From assembly GCA_025084515.1 (NCBI GenBank), contig JAJAGP010000088.1, positions 248,001-312,000 of the forward strand: DNA of 64,000 nt. Direction: 5' to 3'. The position numbers and the translations under genes were made by a program. This document shows, piece by piece, positions 1 to 12,660 of the stretch. This DNA is from Ancistrus triradiatus (lineage: Eukaryota; Chordata; Actinopteri; Siluriformes; Loricariidae). Below the pieces are notes generated by a model, which was not told the origin of the DNA, searched no databases, and worked only from the letters and a program-made list of their open reading frames with translations. Each line of letters begins with the position of its first letter. Position 1 is the stretch's first letter.

Positions 1-466
1 TGGTTCATTCCAAGCCATTTATTTAACAGAAAGATACCATATCTGTCCAGAAGAAACCAGATCCATCACACCAAATCAAATGGCTGAGTTTTTGTCTTTC
101 GTAAAAGGTTTTTGTCATGGTTTCTTAAAAGTCATTCATACAGGGTGTCTTTAAATTAAGTCCCACTTTAATATTGTTAATATGTGTGTTGACGTTTGTC
201 ACCACAGGGCTCACACTGAATCAATGTAATGTGGATAAAACCTTGTGATTCATATTGTATAAATCTGTACACTGGTTGGTGAGTATTAAATGGGACTCAA
301 TGGAAGCTCAAACATGATTCAAATTGAGAGTATTTATACAAGTATTTGTTCTGATTTCTTTTTCTGAAATAATACACTTGTCCCAAAATTGCTCAAATTC
401 TAAATTAATGGGAAAATAAATTACTGGGAAAAGTATTGTTGAAATACAGACTCACAGGAGGAAAAC
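1..466. other. dvl1 intron 8 sequence, nothing recognised
   Basis: AT-rich non-coding sequence. It holds no further Dishevelled exon, RNA gene or element end that I can recognise. Confidence 0.5.
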
Positions 467-468
467 TA

Positions 469-1660
469 CACTATATGGACATACAAGTATTAATTATTAA
501 TTAAAAATGTATTATTATTAAAAATTCTTAATTAAGTCCCATTGCCACAAGTATATAAAATCATGTACCTAGCTCTGCAGCCTGCCTTTACAAACATTTG
601 TGAAAGTATGGGTGAAAGCTCTTTGAATTCAAGCACGATAGTATACTAGCATGCTACCATGCAACAAATCAGCTAGCGAGATTTCTTCCATCCTAGGTAT
701 TCCATGATCAACTGTGAGTGGTATTATTGAAAAGTGGAACCATTTAGGATCCACAGCAACTCGGCCACAAAGTGACATTTTGTGAGGCACATAGTGCATA
801 AAGTCGACAATGCTCTGCTGACTCAATAACTGCAGCGTTCCAAACATCTTCTGACATTAACATCAGCACAAAATCTGTGCACTGGGATCTTCATGGCATG
901 GGTTTCCATGGCCCAGCAGCTGCATGAAGACCTTACATCACCAACCACAATGCCAAGCATCAGATGGAGTGGTGTAAAGCATGCTGCCACTGGATTCTGG
1001 AGCAGTGGAAACATGTTCTGTGGAGTGATGAATCACGCTTCTCTATCTGGCAGTCTGAGAGATGAGTCTGAGTTAGGCAAATGCCAGGAGAACATTACCT
1101 GCCTGACTGCACTGTTCCAACTGTAAAGTTTGGTGGAGGAGGGATGTGGTGGGGTCGTTTCTCAGGGTTTGGCCTAGGTTCCTATGTTCCAGTGAAGGGA
1201 AACCTTAATGCTTCAGCATACCAAGACATTTTCGACAATTGTATGCCTTTAACTTTGTAGGAACAGTTTGGGGAAGGCTTTTGTCTGTTCCAGTGTGACT
1301 ATGCCCCAGTGATCCATAGAGGCATGGTTGAGTTCAGTGTGGAAGAACTTGACTGGCCCACACAGAGCCCTGATCTCAACCCCATCAAACACCTCAGGGA
1401 TGAGCGAAAACTGAGACTGCAAGCCAGGTCCTCTCATCTAACATCAGTGTCTAACCTTGTAAATGCAGTTCTGGATGAATAGGCCTAAATACCCACAGAT
1501 ACAGTCCAAAATCTTGTAGAAGGCCTTCCCAGAAGAGTGGAAGCTGTTATAGCTGCAAAGGGGGGACCAACTCCACATTAATGCTTATGGATTTAGAATG
1601 GGATGTCATAAAAGGTCCTGTAGGTGTAATGTGTAGGTGTCCCAATGCTCCCATATAGTG
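469..1660 (+). mobile_element. Tc1-like element with CACTATATGG ends, degenerate
   Basis: Ends are CACTATATGG and CCATATAGTG, flanked by TA at 467-468 and 1661-1662, the target duplication of Tc1/mariner elements. Interior plus-strand remnants of transposase lie around 860-1560 (for example the segment encoding MAWVSMAQQLHEDLTS and the later ttgactggcccacacagagccctgatctcaacccc block). These are broken by many stops and shifts. The same family recurs at 37413-39119. Dead copy. Confidence 0.85.
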
Positions 1661-1981
1661 TATGTGAAGAAGTTGGCTCTGTGGCAGGAAGGAACAGGAG
1701 GAGCAGCAAAACAACACACAGCACGATGCTGAGTTGAAATATAAAAATAGCTAAATGGTCATGAAAAGATTAACATCCCCATAATAAGAGATCCTGTAAT
1801 GAAAAGCCATTTCACACTAACCATGAAAAAAAATCTTATTTTCTATTGTCTTTCTAAAATTGTTGTTAGCTTTTGGCTATATGCAGTATGTGTTGTATAC
1901 AAACAAAGGGTTAGAATTGTGGCTACAGTCTACCACCCTCTTTGGTTTTATTCGTGTAATAGAATTATGTGAACTGCTGAT

Positions 1982-2008
1982 GATATATATATATATATAC
2001 ACACACAA
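1982..2008. repeat. (AT)n(AC)n microsatellite
   Basis: Alternating AT run passing into a short AC run, at the left edge of a Tc1 remnant. Confidence 0.9.
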
Positions 2009-2296
2009 TGGGAGCCAAAAGTCTGAGACCAATAGTGAAAATGCTTGTTTAGATCTTTGTGTAGAAGAATTCATTCTGCAGCAGTATAATGACCCCAAAC
2101 AAAAATCAAAGTTTTGAAACAACTTCTTGACACCAAACAAGCTTGAGAAATGCGGATCTACAGTCATTTGATCTAAACTCCATCAAGCATTTATGGGGGC
2201 ACATGAAGCCATAGAAAGCCAGGCTTTCGGTTTTATCAGAAGATAAACTTTTTTCCCAAAGATTAAACTTTTAACTCAAATTGTTACACTAATTAT
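2009..2296 (+). mobile_element. Tc1-like remnant (AAAAGTCTGAGACCA family), deletion derivative
   Basis: Begins near ccaaaagtctgagacca, a Tc1 terminal motif also seen at 35313. It then jumps to transposase C-terminal relics (cagcagtataatgaccccaaac, then aactccatcaagcatttatg). The right side is interrupted by the TA insertion of the element at 2298. Confidence 0.6.
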
Positions 2297-2297
2297 A

Positions 2298-3492
2298 CAC
2301 TGCTCAAAAAATAAAGGGAACACTTAAACAACACGATATAACTCCAAGTAAATCAAACTTCTGTGAAATCAAACTGTCCACTTAGGAAGCAACACTGATT
2401 GACAATCAATGTCACATGCTGTTGTGCAAATGGAACAGACAACAGGTGGAAATTACTGGCAATTAGCAAGACACACTCAATAAAGGAGTGGTTCTGCAGG
2501 TGGGGACCACTTTTCAGTACCTATGCTTTCTGGCTGATGTTTTGGTCACTTTTAAATGTTGGTGGTGCTTTCACACTCGTGGTAGCATGAGACGGACTCT
2601 ACAACCCACACAAGTGGCTCAGGTAGTGCAGCTCATCCATGATGGCACATCAAAGCGAGCTGTGGCAAGAAGGTTTGCTGTGTCTGTCAGCGTAGTGCCC
2701 AGACGCTGGAGGCGCTACCAGAAGACAGGCCAGTACACCAGGAGATGTGGAGGAGGCCGTAGGAGGCCAACAACCCATAAAGCCCAACTCCGTGCTCACA
2801 GCCCAACACCGTGCAGGACGCTTGGCATTTGCCAGAAAACACCAGGATTGGCAAATTCGCCACTGGCGCCCTGTGCTCGTCACAGATGAAAGCAGGTTCA
2901 CACTGAGCACGTGACAGACGTGACAGAGTCTGGAGACGCCGTGGAGAGTGATCTACTGCCTGCAACATCCTTCAGCATGACCAGTTTGGCAGTGGGTCAG
3001 TAGTGGTGTGGGGTGGCATTTCTTTGGAGGGCCGCACAGCCCTCCATGTGGTCGCCAGAGGTAGCCTGACTGCCATTAGGTACCGAGATGAGATCCTCAG
3101 ACTCCTTGTGAGACCATATGCTTAGTCCAGGTCTGGGAGGAGATCCCTCAGAAGACCATTCACCACCTCATCAGGAGCATGCCCAGGCATTGTAGGGAGG
3201 TCATACAGGCACGTGGAGGCCACACACAATACTGAGCCTTATTTTGACTTATTTTAAGGACATTACATCAAAGTTGGATCAGTCTGTAGTGTGTTTTTCC
3301 ACTTTAATTTTGTGTGTGACTCCAAATCCAGGCCTCCATTGGTTAATAAATTTGATTGCCATTGATGATTTTTGTGTGATTTTGTTGTCAGCAGATTCAA
3401 CTTTGTACAGAACAAAGTATTCAATGAGAATATTTCATTCATTCAGATCTAGGATGTGTTATTTGAGTGTTCCCTTTATTTTTTGAGCAGTG
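2298..3492 (+). mobile_element. Tc1-like element with CACTGCTCAAAAAATAAAGG ends, two internal deletions
   Basis: The 5' end cactgctcaaaaaataaagg and the 3' end ccctttattttttgagcagtg form inverted repeats flanked by TA (2296-2297, 3493-3494). The transposase N-terminal region is visible at 2587-2790 (MRRTLQPTQVAQVVQLIHDG, a helix-turn-helix start), and the first catalytic Asp block (TDESRFTLS) at about 2880-2905. The segment that should carry the second Asp and the Glu is missing near 3120, where the text jumps from gagaccatatgc to ttagtccagg. Another piece is lost near 2790. It is non-autonomous. From memory the family is widespread in fishes and lampreys. Confidence 0.88.
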
Positions 3493-3599
3493 TATGATCT
3501 GCTCAACACACACAAAATAATGCAATAACTGAACTAAACATCATGGACAGGGTCATGGGAGAGCAAGATAAGAAAATGAATGACTGAATGAATTAACTA

Positions 3600-4288
3600 A
3601 ACATTTCTGGTAACTGATGATCAGTCCTGGACATCCGCTCGAAGGAATTTTAGCCAATTACTCTCTACAGAAACTTCAGCTCTGGGACGTTGATGCATTG
3701 TCTCGTGGTTGCTTCAGGATTAAGGTCAAGATGTTGGCTTGGCCATTCCCAACCACTAAATTTAATCTTCTCTGTTAGAAGTTACGGTTCTTAGGGTCAG
3801 TGTCTTATTGTATGCCTCAGTGTCTCTTAAGATTCAGCTTACGGGCAGAAGTCCTGACATCTTCCCAAGAATTTTCTGGTATAATTCAGAATTCATTGTT
3901 ACTAACCCAGATGCTGCAAAACATGCCCAACAGTCCCCAATAGTCTCATGGTGGAAACTACCACCACCATGTTTAACAGATGGGCTACGTTTTTTATGCT
4001 GGAATGCAATGTTTTCCTTTCTCCAGACGTAATGCACATTAATTCTCATTTTAACCAAAATGTTCTTTTTGATCTCATCCATTCACAATTTGTTTTTCAA
4101 TAGCCACATCACATACATGTATTTACTACTCACATATATGTAGATTTGGATAAATGAATCGTATTTTTTGCCCCATTTGTTAAATTGGGTTCTCTTTATC
4201 TACTTGACTCTTTCTGATGATGTTTTAGGTGATATTTATGCAGAAATAATGAAAATTCTAAAGAATTTACAAGGTTTCAAGCACTTGT
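3600..4288 (-). mobile_element. Tc1-like family A relic (GGTGCTTGAAAGTTTGTGAA type)
   Basis: The minus-strand transposase relic is recognisable by gcaaaacatgcccaacagtc and ccaccaccatgtttaacaga (the reverse of the TVKHGGG block) and a terminal segment ending ggtttcaagcacttgtag. The middle and left end are deleted. One of about eight copies of this family in the window. Confidence 0.75.
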
Positions 4289-4762
4289 AGGTACTATAAA
4301 TAAACACACACTACAAAACTTGGAGTTTCTAGTTCTACTTTGCTTAACAGCAAGTCTGGAGACAACATGGGAAGTACACAGTGACAATGAAAAAAAACTG
4401 CAACTACACAGTCAGCAAACAGCAATATCATTGTAAAGCCCATTTCCCAGAGAAAGGGCTGTAAATCGTGTGCTGGTTTTAGGCATGCAACGTAACCAAA
4501 AATGCTCTTATACTGCATAACTGAAACAGACAGAACATGAATAATATTCCCAACATGAATAAGTGAAATGGATTTCAGCTGGTTGTTAAAATCCATCTGG
4601 TGGCTAACAATTTGTCAATGGTCATAGTTTCACAAAATATTAACATTTTTCAGGGGATATGGACCTAGAATGTTTGGTACTACAGCAGTGGATATTGATA
4701 AAAGCAGTTTCCAGTTCTAGATACCAAAGGTTTCAGTACGAAAAATCCAAATTAGGCCACAC
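4289..4762. other. dvl1 intron 8 near exon 8, nothing recognised
   Basis: Non-coding sequence next to the exon 8 donor. No element was recognised. Confidence 0.5.
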
Positions 4763-4902
4763 CTGTAATAGCATGTCTCCAGGTTCAATTCGGCCATCAG
4801 CTGCCACTGCTCCTCCTTTCATAATGGAGCCAATGTAGATGCCTCCATCTCCCCGGTCATTGCTCTGCCCCACAATACTGATACCCAGAAAGTTGTACTT
4901 CT
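4763..4902 (-). CDS. dvl1: dvl1 coding exon 8: PDZ peptide-binding region
   Basis: 140 nt completing Glu261, then 46 codons: KYNFLGISIVGQSNDRGDGG, IYIGSIMKGGAVAADGRIEP and GDMLLQ. FLGISIVG is the PDZ carboxylate-binding loop and strand that contact Frizzled and other ligands. The acceptor is ttgcacag|AG and the donor is CAG|gtgtgg (phase 0). The next exon, which would complete PDZ, is not found down to position 1, so intron 8 exceeds 4.76 kb here. Confidence 0.96.
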
Positions 4903-5016
4903 CTGTGCAAAGAAATTATGGATAATGTGAGTATAACTCAATGCTGTTTGTGCATTAGGGATTTTGATCTGATTTGAACTGTGGGCAGCAAAAGCAATAT
5001 GAGAACATATTCTTAC

Positions 5017-5086
5017 CCATGTTTAGAGTGACAGTGATAATGTTGAGGCTCATGGTGGAATCTGTTATGCTGCTAAATGAGGAGGA
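5017..5086 (-). CDS. dvl1: dvl1 coding exon 7: start of PDZ
   Basis: 70 nt, 23 codons plus one base, reading SSSFSSITDSTMSLNIITVT then LNM. SSITDSTMSLNIITVTLNM is nearly invariant in Dishevelled proteins and forms the first PDZ strand (residues 238-260). The acceptor is cgatag|TCC and the donor is ATGG|gtaaga. Introns on both sides are only about 114 bp. Confidence 0.96.
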
Positions 5087-5199
5087 CTATCGAGAGAGGA
5101 CAAAAACCTTTTTAAACAGGCTTTCAGAATATAATGTCTCATTCCCATAGACCTACGCTAATTTTGCTTTTACTCTGTCAGTCTAATTGAGAAACTCAC

Positions 5200-5293
5200 T
5201 CTGTCCATTTTTGCCACTTTCTGTCTCCGTCGCCGGCGCTTGTGTCTGCGCATGAGGTGGGAGGATGTGCTCTGCTCTGTGGAGCTGCTGAGT
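5200..5293 (-). CDS. dvl1: dvl1 coding exon 6: basic region before PDZ
   Basis: 94 nt: one base completes Arg206, then 31 codons. They read LSSSTEQSTSSHLMRRHKRR followed by RRRQKVAKMDR, which is the conserved STEQSTSS motif and the polybasic stretch ahead of PDZ. The acceptor is tgtgcag|A and the donor is AGA|gtgagt (phase 0). The sequence continues open into the intron, but Dishevelled homology and the GT donor place the end at 5200. Confidence 0.94.
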
Positions 5294-5409
5294 CTGCACA
5301 ACCATGCAATGAGAAGATAGAGTAAGGGCTCAGAGCACGTGCACTCACATGCTAACATTAGTCTAGTCTGAGATTTTTTCTTTAGAGACACCAATTGACT
5401 TAACACGTT

Positions 5410-5545
5410 TCTTTGGATTGTGGGCGGAAACCGGGTACCCAGAGTGAATTCACACAGACACAAAGACAATATGCCAACTCCATATAGGCAGAGATGGTGC
5501 TGGGAAAACCAGGATTGCTGGAGCTACCTACTGTGTCACCTGAGG
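5410..5545 (-). repeat. SINE-like fragment (second SINE family) in dvl1 intron 5
   Basis: On the minus strand it reads as a diverged copy of the repeat at 52614: a line matching tgtggagttggcatattgtc, then gtgtctgtgtgaattcactc, then the ggtttccgcccacaatccaa box. It sits inside the 318-bp intron 5 in the sense of the dvl1 transcript and accounts for much of that intron. Confidence 0.65.
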
Positions 5546-5611
5546 ACAATGTAATTATACATAATTATCATTTTTATTTGGTTTAGTTTAATCATCTTAT
5601 GAAGTACAGAC

Positions 5612-5750
5612 CTGCTGGCATCCTCATCTTCCTCACTGTCAATGAAGGAGCTAGATTCCAACTCACTGCTCATCATGGATGTGCTGTCATAGCCCATGGC
5701 TGAGTCCCGAGTACCACGCTCGGCCTTCGAGTGTCCGTTTATTCGAGCAA
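5612..5750 (-). CDS. dvl1: dvl1 coding exon 5: serine/acidic linker
   Basis: 139 nt encoding residues 161-205 and parts of the flanking codons. It reads ARINGHSKAERGTRDSAMGY, then DSTSMMSSELESSSFIDSEE and DEDAS. The SSELESSSFIDSEEDED block is a hallmark of the Dishevelled linker, rich in casein-kinase-type acidic serine contexts. The acceptor is tctcag|TT and the donor is AGCAG|gtctgt. Split codons with exons 4 and 6 give Leu160 and Arg206. Confidence 0.95.
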
Positions 5751-8700
5751 CTGAGACAGATACAAATGCATTATTTTTTTCACATACAGTCCACATAAGC
5801 CATAGACAAATGCAAACAACTGTATTAGCCAAATATCATTGTGACTGAGCATAAACAAGGGCAACTTAAAGTGTAATGTAGAAGTTCCTGGCTTTAATAA
5901 GAGATCAGAATGCAAGCTTTAACTGTATCCTACATATGAAACTGTAAATACTGTACAGTATTCTTTTTAATATCTTTCTCTCATGGACAACTTTGACGTA
6001 AAATCAGTGGTGTCCAACTCCAGCCCTGGATGGTTAGAATCCAAAACAGTTTTGGCACTTACTAAACCTGTAAATGAAAACCTCGCCTTCTCTCAAGCTG
6101 TTTGCACAATACTGAGTCACATAAGAATGTATACTTTTTGCTATTTATTATGCTTTCAAACATCAGAGTGCAAATTGTACACTGAGCCATGAATCATATC
6201 TCCTTGGAATAAGAAATACATAACTCTACCAGTGAATCATAAGAAAGCATGATGAAGCATAGTAAAACATACATACATGTACAGACTTGTGGGTGTGACT
6301 CAGGATGACATTGTCTATGTTGGAAAAGGCTGACTGGACAGTGAAGACGCTGCACTCGCCCAAAACACTGCAGTACTGTAGTCAGGTCCATTATTCCCTT
6401 CAATTTCTATACTCGTACCCACTTGCACCCACACCATGCATGTGTGCTGGCCAGTCAAGGCAACAGGTGGGACAAAGACTAGGAAAATGCTTACAACTTT
6501 TCAAATAGCTTTTCAAATAAACAACAATGAAAAATGAAAGGCTGCCACTAATATATGTGTTAAATGAGGTTTCAGGAAAGGCGATTCACTGTCACTGGCC
6601 CTGCTTCTCCTCCAGACACTGTTTTCAACAGCAGCAAGAGAATCTGGTTCCAATTCCTATCTGTAATGGAACTGCTGTGAAAAAAATGAGAGATAAGGAG
6701 AAAGTAGATGTAATTAATCCCATCTTAACTAACATGCAGGAGGCATGGCCCTATTCAGTGTAACAAGTGACTGTCTAAAAATATTAATTCAATATCTGTC
6801 TTCAACATGACTCAGAGAACTGTTAACACTACAGAACCCAGAATTCACAGGGCACAGATGAGCATATAGCCCAAAAAGGGTGCCAGTCCATCAGGTCTGG
6901 GTAGAGCCAGTCGTGCCTACATGCTGTTTGACCCAGCCGGATGGTACAAACTTAGATCACCATGCTTTCGGTCTATCAAACTTCCAATGTTCAACTCAAG
7001 TGCCAAAAACCACAGATTTGTAATAAAAATACTGTAGCACATTTCCATAACTTCTAGCACAGAGCGAGTTTTAGTGATAGGACTCTCATTGTGTCCACAA
7101 TCAAAACTACATTTTTAATTTAAACTAATAAAAATGGCATTTATAACAAACATTCACTGTATATACAAATTGTCGGTGGCACTTGTTAGATGCTTAAAAA
7201 ATAGAAAACGACATGAATTATTGCCCAAAGGTTTTCGTAGTTGATTACTAAAAATATCCATACACAGCTGACTGCAAATTGTTTTTAGAATTCATAAAAT
7301 AAGAGGCACCATACCAGGACCACAAATACCATCCAATTCAAAAGTAATCTTGGCCTTGACAATATGATCAGTACCATTAACAGAACATACAATAATAGAG
7401 ATGCCTTACCTCTATAGCTGCAATGCCAGCACTGAACTGTGCACCTCTAACAATCTCAAAGCAAATGCTCTTCAGTAAATGGAATCTCTCTCTACACTGA
7501 TACAACATGCTCACACCACACGTGTTCAAACCAGAGGAAAGCAGAAGAAACAGATAGCTCTGTATGATGCACCTGCCTTAAGCATAAGTATAACATGCTA
7601 CTTAATCTAAGCTTTCAGCCAGGTGTGCAGTGCAACAGATGATTTACTAACTGAAGCTTGCCTGTGGTGAACTTGTTTTAACAAGATAATTCATTTCCTT
7701 TCAAATAACATACATATCCTGATAACACCTGATACTTTCACCCCACAGGAAGAGAGGTACATTCATGGCGACTTCTGTTTCAGAAAGTTACCAAAACACC
7801 TGTAGGAGTCCACCTGAGTATAGTATTTAAACCTCGTAACAATTATTAATTACAGTTGCAAGTAAAATCTGTGAACCATTAAAAATGACCAAAATAACTT
7901 AAATAAAATAAAAGTTTTACAATTGAGTAATCAATTATATTAAAGACTGAAAGGAAGGGGGGACCAAAATTATGTATATCTCAAGTATGCAAATGACCAC
8001 CTAAATGCTTTCCAATGCCTCAGGGACAGTAATGGTTAGACAGATGTGACAATAGAAAAAAAAGTCAATTTTTGCTAAAGTTTCACTGGTAAAGAAAAAG
8101 GCTAATGCAAAAATGATGACATACAGTACGTTGCTTTGTTGTACAAGCCACATCTTATAATACAGAAAATACATTTTAACTATCAGAACAAGTAGTGACT
8201 AAACATTCAGAGAACAAAAATGTTTAATAGAACAACATACATGGTAACTACAATTGTAATTATGCAACAATCACAGCCACCAATTATCCCACCAAATCAA
8301 AACAATATGCCACTATATCCAGCCAGACTTCAGCATATAACATGAGTTTTCAGCTGTATTTTGTTCTCAAAGAGCCAAAGTGTGATTTATTTAGTCATGA
8401 TGCTTCAACAGTTAATAAGTTACTGCCTGAGGCAAGAAACAGATCCCTCACTCATATACCCTACTGCCTCTGGGCCACACACCTGTCCATGCCTACACCA
8501 CACATCACTGTACTGTCTATACTCATTCACCTAACCACACATATTCACTAGTCCCAAAAAGAAATATAAATCACTTCTTTCTTATCTGAACCAACATTTG
8601 ACGTGAGATAAAATAATACGAGACTAAGTCAAGAAAAGCTCAAAACCTATTACTGAGTGCAACGGCAAACAGGGCCCTGGCTGGTATAAGTGTGATCATA

Positions 8701-9415
8701 CTAGTAGTTGCTGGTTTCATTCAAATGAATAAAGGTTACACGTGTTAATGGTGTCATGTGTTTCCAAGCAAAATAAATAAGCTAATGATTTGTTTATTTC
8801 AGATGTTGTACTGATGACAGAACAATTTTCTCACTAGGTAACAGTACCTTGTGTTCTCATCTTTCCTCTGACCTTCCTTTGAACTCAACTCAGGATATGA
8901 ACAGTCAGAAAACATGCAGTTCAGAAATTGTAGCACTAAAAAAATCCGGATCTTCTCAAGGTCTTCACAGAAACATTCTTTATTATGAGCAACCATATGG
9001 ATTGTGCAATATGAAAATATGATTTCGAAACCATAGTTAAAAAAAAATTGCACCATCTGCTGGAGTTGTCACAGTAACTGTGAAACTGTCACTTTTGAGA
9101 TTTAGCCATTTGTTAATTGAAAATGGTCTGACTATTTTCAAACAATAACTTGTGAAACATGCCACGCTACAATAATGAGAAATGTGTTCAAACTGATTAT
9201 GTAGCATGCAGGTACTGAGAGATGCAGAATGAAAGTATAAAGCAGTATATAGGTAATCTGTCATCAATTACATAGGTGATTCTTTTTTCATCCATGGATT
9301 CAATATACTCAATTACATCCGATCATTACAGCAGACATTGTTTTAGCAATGGTATAATGCCAATATATCATTATTTCTCAGTCTCTTTATTAGAATACAA
9401 CCAGAAAATACAGGT
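5751..9415. other. dvl1 intron 4, AT-rich stretch without recognised elements
   Basis: Non-coding DNA with only short chance frames. A possible degraded SINE-like motif lies near 6870-6960 (gggtgccagtccatcaggtc). No RNA gene, clear transposon end or extra exon was found. Confidence 0.5.
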
Positions 9416-9419
9416 AATT

Positions 9420-9990
9420 TGTAGGAAGTATTAAAAAAATCAGAAAAAAACAGCTTTCTATAGACTCTAGGGACTAAGTATTATATTTAGTGAGACCTTC
9501 CCTTACACTTGCGCAATAGCAGCATCTGACAGCTTCACATCAGGACGTCAAGTTGACCCTTCTACAGTTCAGGAATGGTCTTTTTGGAAGGGTACCAGTC
9601 AAGAAACCACTTTTATTTCAGAAGGGGAACAGGGTAAAAAGGCTAAGATACACTAAAGCTCACATAGACTGGAAAGAAGATCAGAGGAAAAAAGTATTAT
9701 GGAGTGACAAATCCAAGATTGAATTTTTTGGGTCCAATCATCAACAGTCTGCACAGTACTATACTACTAACAGGAACTAAAGTTACACCAAGCACAACAA
9801 TTGGTAATGCACAATTTAGAGACACTTTTGGATAGCCCATCAAAAAAAGCTCTATAGTTGAGGTTAATACTGTGGACCACAAAACTGATGCAGATACAGT
9901 TATTGGATTTACAAGAAAAACTAAAATATTAAAAAGGAGCAAAGGAGGAAAGGAATCCTACTACAAATCAAAAACATGCAAGCAGACATA
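9420..9990 (+). mobile_element. Tc1-like transposase fragment
   Basis: The plus-strand frame from 9553 reads NGLFGRVPVKKPLLFQKGNR and then KKVLWSDKSKIEFFGSN. The SDxSKIEFFG block is the first-Asp region of a Tc1-type transposase. No matching terminal repeats were found, and the remainder is eroded. Confidence 0.75.
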
Positions 9991-10413
9991 AACAGACTAA
10001 AAAAGAGAACTACAGAAAGGTTTCTAATAAATTAAGCAAAGGTACTATGAAAATGCTTGAAAGTCAGCAAAACTCGTAGCTTTTTGCCTGTGCCACAACA
10101 ACAGGACGTGTATCAAAACTTAGAAATCTTATGTCAGAAAATATAACCTTCCAATAAAAACAACATTGCTCTATTGCTCTATTCACATTCAGATCATGTG
10201 GCTCAATCAAATGCAGAACCAAATTTAGACACCTGATCCACAGGACCTTCAATCATACATTTTAAGAGTGGGAAACTTTAGTTTAGTTCACACAGACCTA
10301 TTTATATTTGGAATGGTGATTACAAATTAGATGTATTAATAAACAGATCCAGGGGACAGCCAGGGGAAGTTTTATCCACAAGAATTTTATCCCCAAGGTA
10401 TCAGTATAGATAA

Positions 10414-10621
10414 GGGCGGGACTGTGCTAGCCTAGCGGTTAAGGTACTGGACTCTGGACCAAAAGGTCCAGGGTTCAAATCCCATCTCTGCCAAGCTGCC
10501 ACTGTTGGATCCTTGAGCAAGGCTCTTAACCCACCAATGCATAGATTGTAAGAATTTACCAATTGTAAGTCGCTCTGGATAAGGGCATCTGCTAAATGCT
10601 GTAAATGTAAATGTAAATGTC
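10414..10621 (+). repeat. tRNA-derived SINE, copy 1
   Basis: The head has polymerase III A-box-like tagcctagcggttaagg and B-box ggttcaaatcc. The body includes ccttgagcaaggctcttaac and gtaagtcgctctggataagg, with a (TGTAAA)n tail. It resembles catfish Mermaid-type SINEs from memory. The chance open frames across it are not genes. Confidence 0.88.
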
Positions 10622-11253
10622 TTGCAATATAACAAGGTTTAAAAGTGCCTTCAGATAGGAGGGACATGATCCATTTTAGCTTTGCATACAAGCTTTGGTG
10701 TTTTAAATCTAATGCAGTCGGTTGCAAAGGGCAGTAAATGAAACAACAGTAGGGTGGCTTGGGTCAACTTTTGAACAGAACTGAATTCTACATTATAAAT
10801 CATTTGCCTGGGTCTGATGATATGGGAAGACCTGCTAGGTCTGAACTGTGGCAGACAAGTTTATATATATGACAAGAGACTGGATAAACACTTCACTGTG
10901 TACAACAAATAAGAACAGTCAAAATGTATTGCTGCTCAGAATTCATTCTTGTTTTTACCTGACTGGGTTCCATAAAAACAATTTACTGAATGGGACAAAA
11001 CAATTTCTAGACTTACCTATAATAATAACAAAAGACCAATAATCAGATTTAAGAACCTGGAATTCACAAAAGAAAAAGGGAGGAAAGGTCAATGCTGTGT
11101 CTCCAGGATTACTATGAGTGGAGACCATGGCTTACTAGTGTGATACAAATGGAAAAAAAACCTTTGTTTTACCTATTCACCCCTTTGGGTGCCACAAACA
11201 GATAAAAATACACCAGATATTTTAAATCCATAAAGAAAACATGACTGAAAGTA

Positions 11254-11983
11254 CAGTGGTGTGAAAAAGTGTTTGCCCCCTTCCTGATTTCCTATTTTTT
11301 TGTATGTTTGTCACACTTAAGTGTTTTGGAACATCAAACCAATTTAAATGTTAGTCAAAGACAACACAAGTAAACACAAAATGCAGTCTTTAAGTCTTTT
11401 ACAGCGTTGTGGAGGAATTTTGGCCACTCATCTTTGCAGAATTGTTGTAATTTAGTCACATCGAAAGGTTTTCGAGCATGAACGGCCTTTTTAAGGTCAT
11501 GCCTCAGCATCTCAGTAGGATTCAGGTCAGGACTTTGACTAGGCCACTCCACATTTTGTTTTTCTTCAGCCATTCAGAGGTGAACTTGCTGGTGTGTTTT
11601 GGATCATTGTCCTGCTGCAGATCCCAAGTTTGTTTCAGCTTAAGGTCACGAACAGATGGCCGGACATTCTCCTTCAGGATTTTTTGGTAGACAGCAGAAT
11701 TCATAGTTCCATTTATCACAGCAAGTCTTCCAGGTCCTGAAGCAGCAAAACAGCCCCAGACCATCAGTGATGTCCTGGTTGAGAACAATAATCAGGCCTG
11801 GGTGTGGCTAGAGACCGTGAACTCGGGTGTGATAAACCATAGTAAGAGGGGGCCATGTAGGTTTAGATTTTTTCTCCCTTAATAATAAAAAACAGGGTTT
11901 ATATTGTCTTTGACTAATATTTAAATTGGTTTGATGTTCCGAAACACTTAAGTGTGACAAACGTGCAAAAAATAATACCACTG
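11254..11983 (-). mobile_element. Tc1-like element, 730 bp, internally deleted
   Basis: Inverted ends cagtggtgtgaaaaagtg and aataataccactg are flanked by TA (11252-11253, 11984-11985). Minus-strand transposase pieces keep the second Asp block (QQDNDPKHTS, about 11600) and the Glu-motif region (SQSPDLNPTEMLRHDL, about 11530, E retained). The N-terminal DNA-binding half is gone. It is non-autonomous. Confidence 0.9.
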
Positions 11984-12089
11984 TATGTTTCAGTTTATGT
12001 AAAAAACTATATACCTAATACAACAAACAAGAGTGTTAAACGTTCTCTGGAATTTACTTTGAATGGTGCAATTCAGAAAAACACATCCC

Positions 12090-12660
12090 ATCAGCAACAG
12101 TAAGGGAAACACCCTGATGATGAGAGAGGTTAACGGAGAAGGGCCAGGCTGGTTTCAAATGACAGAAAGGCTATGGTAACTCAGATAACCACTGTATAAC
12201 TCTGGTGAGCAGAAAAGCCTTTCAGAATGCACAACATGTCAGACTTTAAGGAGGATGGGTTACAACAACGAAAGACTTCAATCAGTTCCACTTAAGTTAG
12301 TTAAGAAGAGAAAGCTGAGGTTGCACGGTGAAGCTGAGTGTGGTGTAATGGTGTGGACTAATGGTTTTCTTGGCCTTTTAATGCCTATCAATTATTGCTC
12401 AAATGCTATGTCCTATTTGAGTGTTATTGCTTACATGTGCATCATGGCCACAATTTACAACTTCTACTGACTACTTCCAGCATGACAATGCAACCATTCC
12501 ACATAGCAAATACTGGTTTCATCATCATAGATATAAAGATGTGACACTAATGCTCAAATATTTAAATAAAGGTGAGGTGAAGTATGTCAATCACACAATA
12601 TTACCAGCAGCTCTACTGGTGTACAGTTGTTAGAATTGTCTTATAACCCTGAAATTAAAA
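12090..12660 (+). mobile_element. Tc1-like family B relic
   Basis: The plus strand shows gagcagaaaagcctttcaga, ggatgggttacaacaacgaa and gtgtggtgtaatggtgtgga, then ctacttccagcatgacaatg. These are diverged landmarks of a Tc1-type transposase also found reversed at 40790-41490 and 46420-47308. A large central part and both ends are lost. Confidence 0.7.

Noticed and set aside
1..4762. A further dvl1 PDZ exon (VNDVNFENMSNDDAVRVLRE region)
   Set aside because: No stretch on the minus strand reads like it. It must lie outside the window.
10417..10500. A functional tRNA gene
   Set aside because: The boxes are those of a SINE head. There is no acceptor-stem pairing, and the SINE body follows directly.
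10401..10727. Open frames across 10401-10727 and similar frames at 14696 and 46729
   Set aside because: They share protein text (GFEPWTFWS, FADALIQS) only because they are translations of the same SINE.
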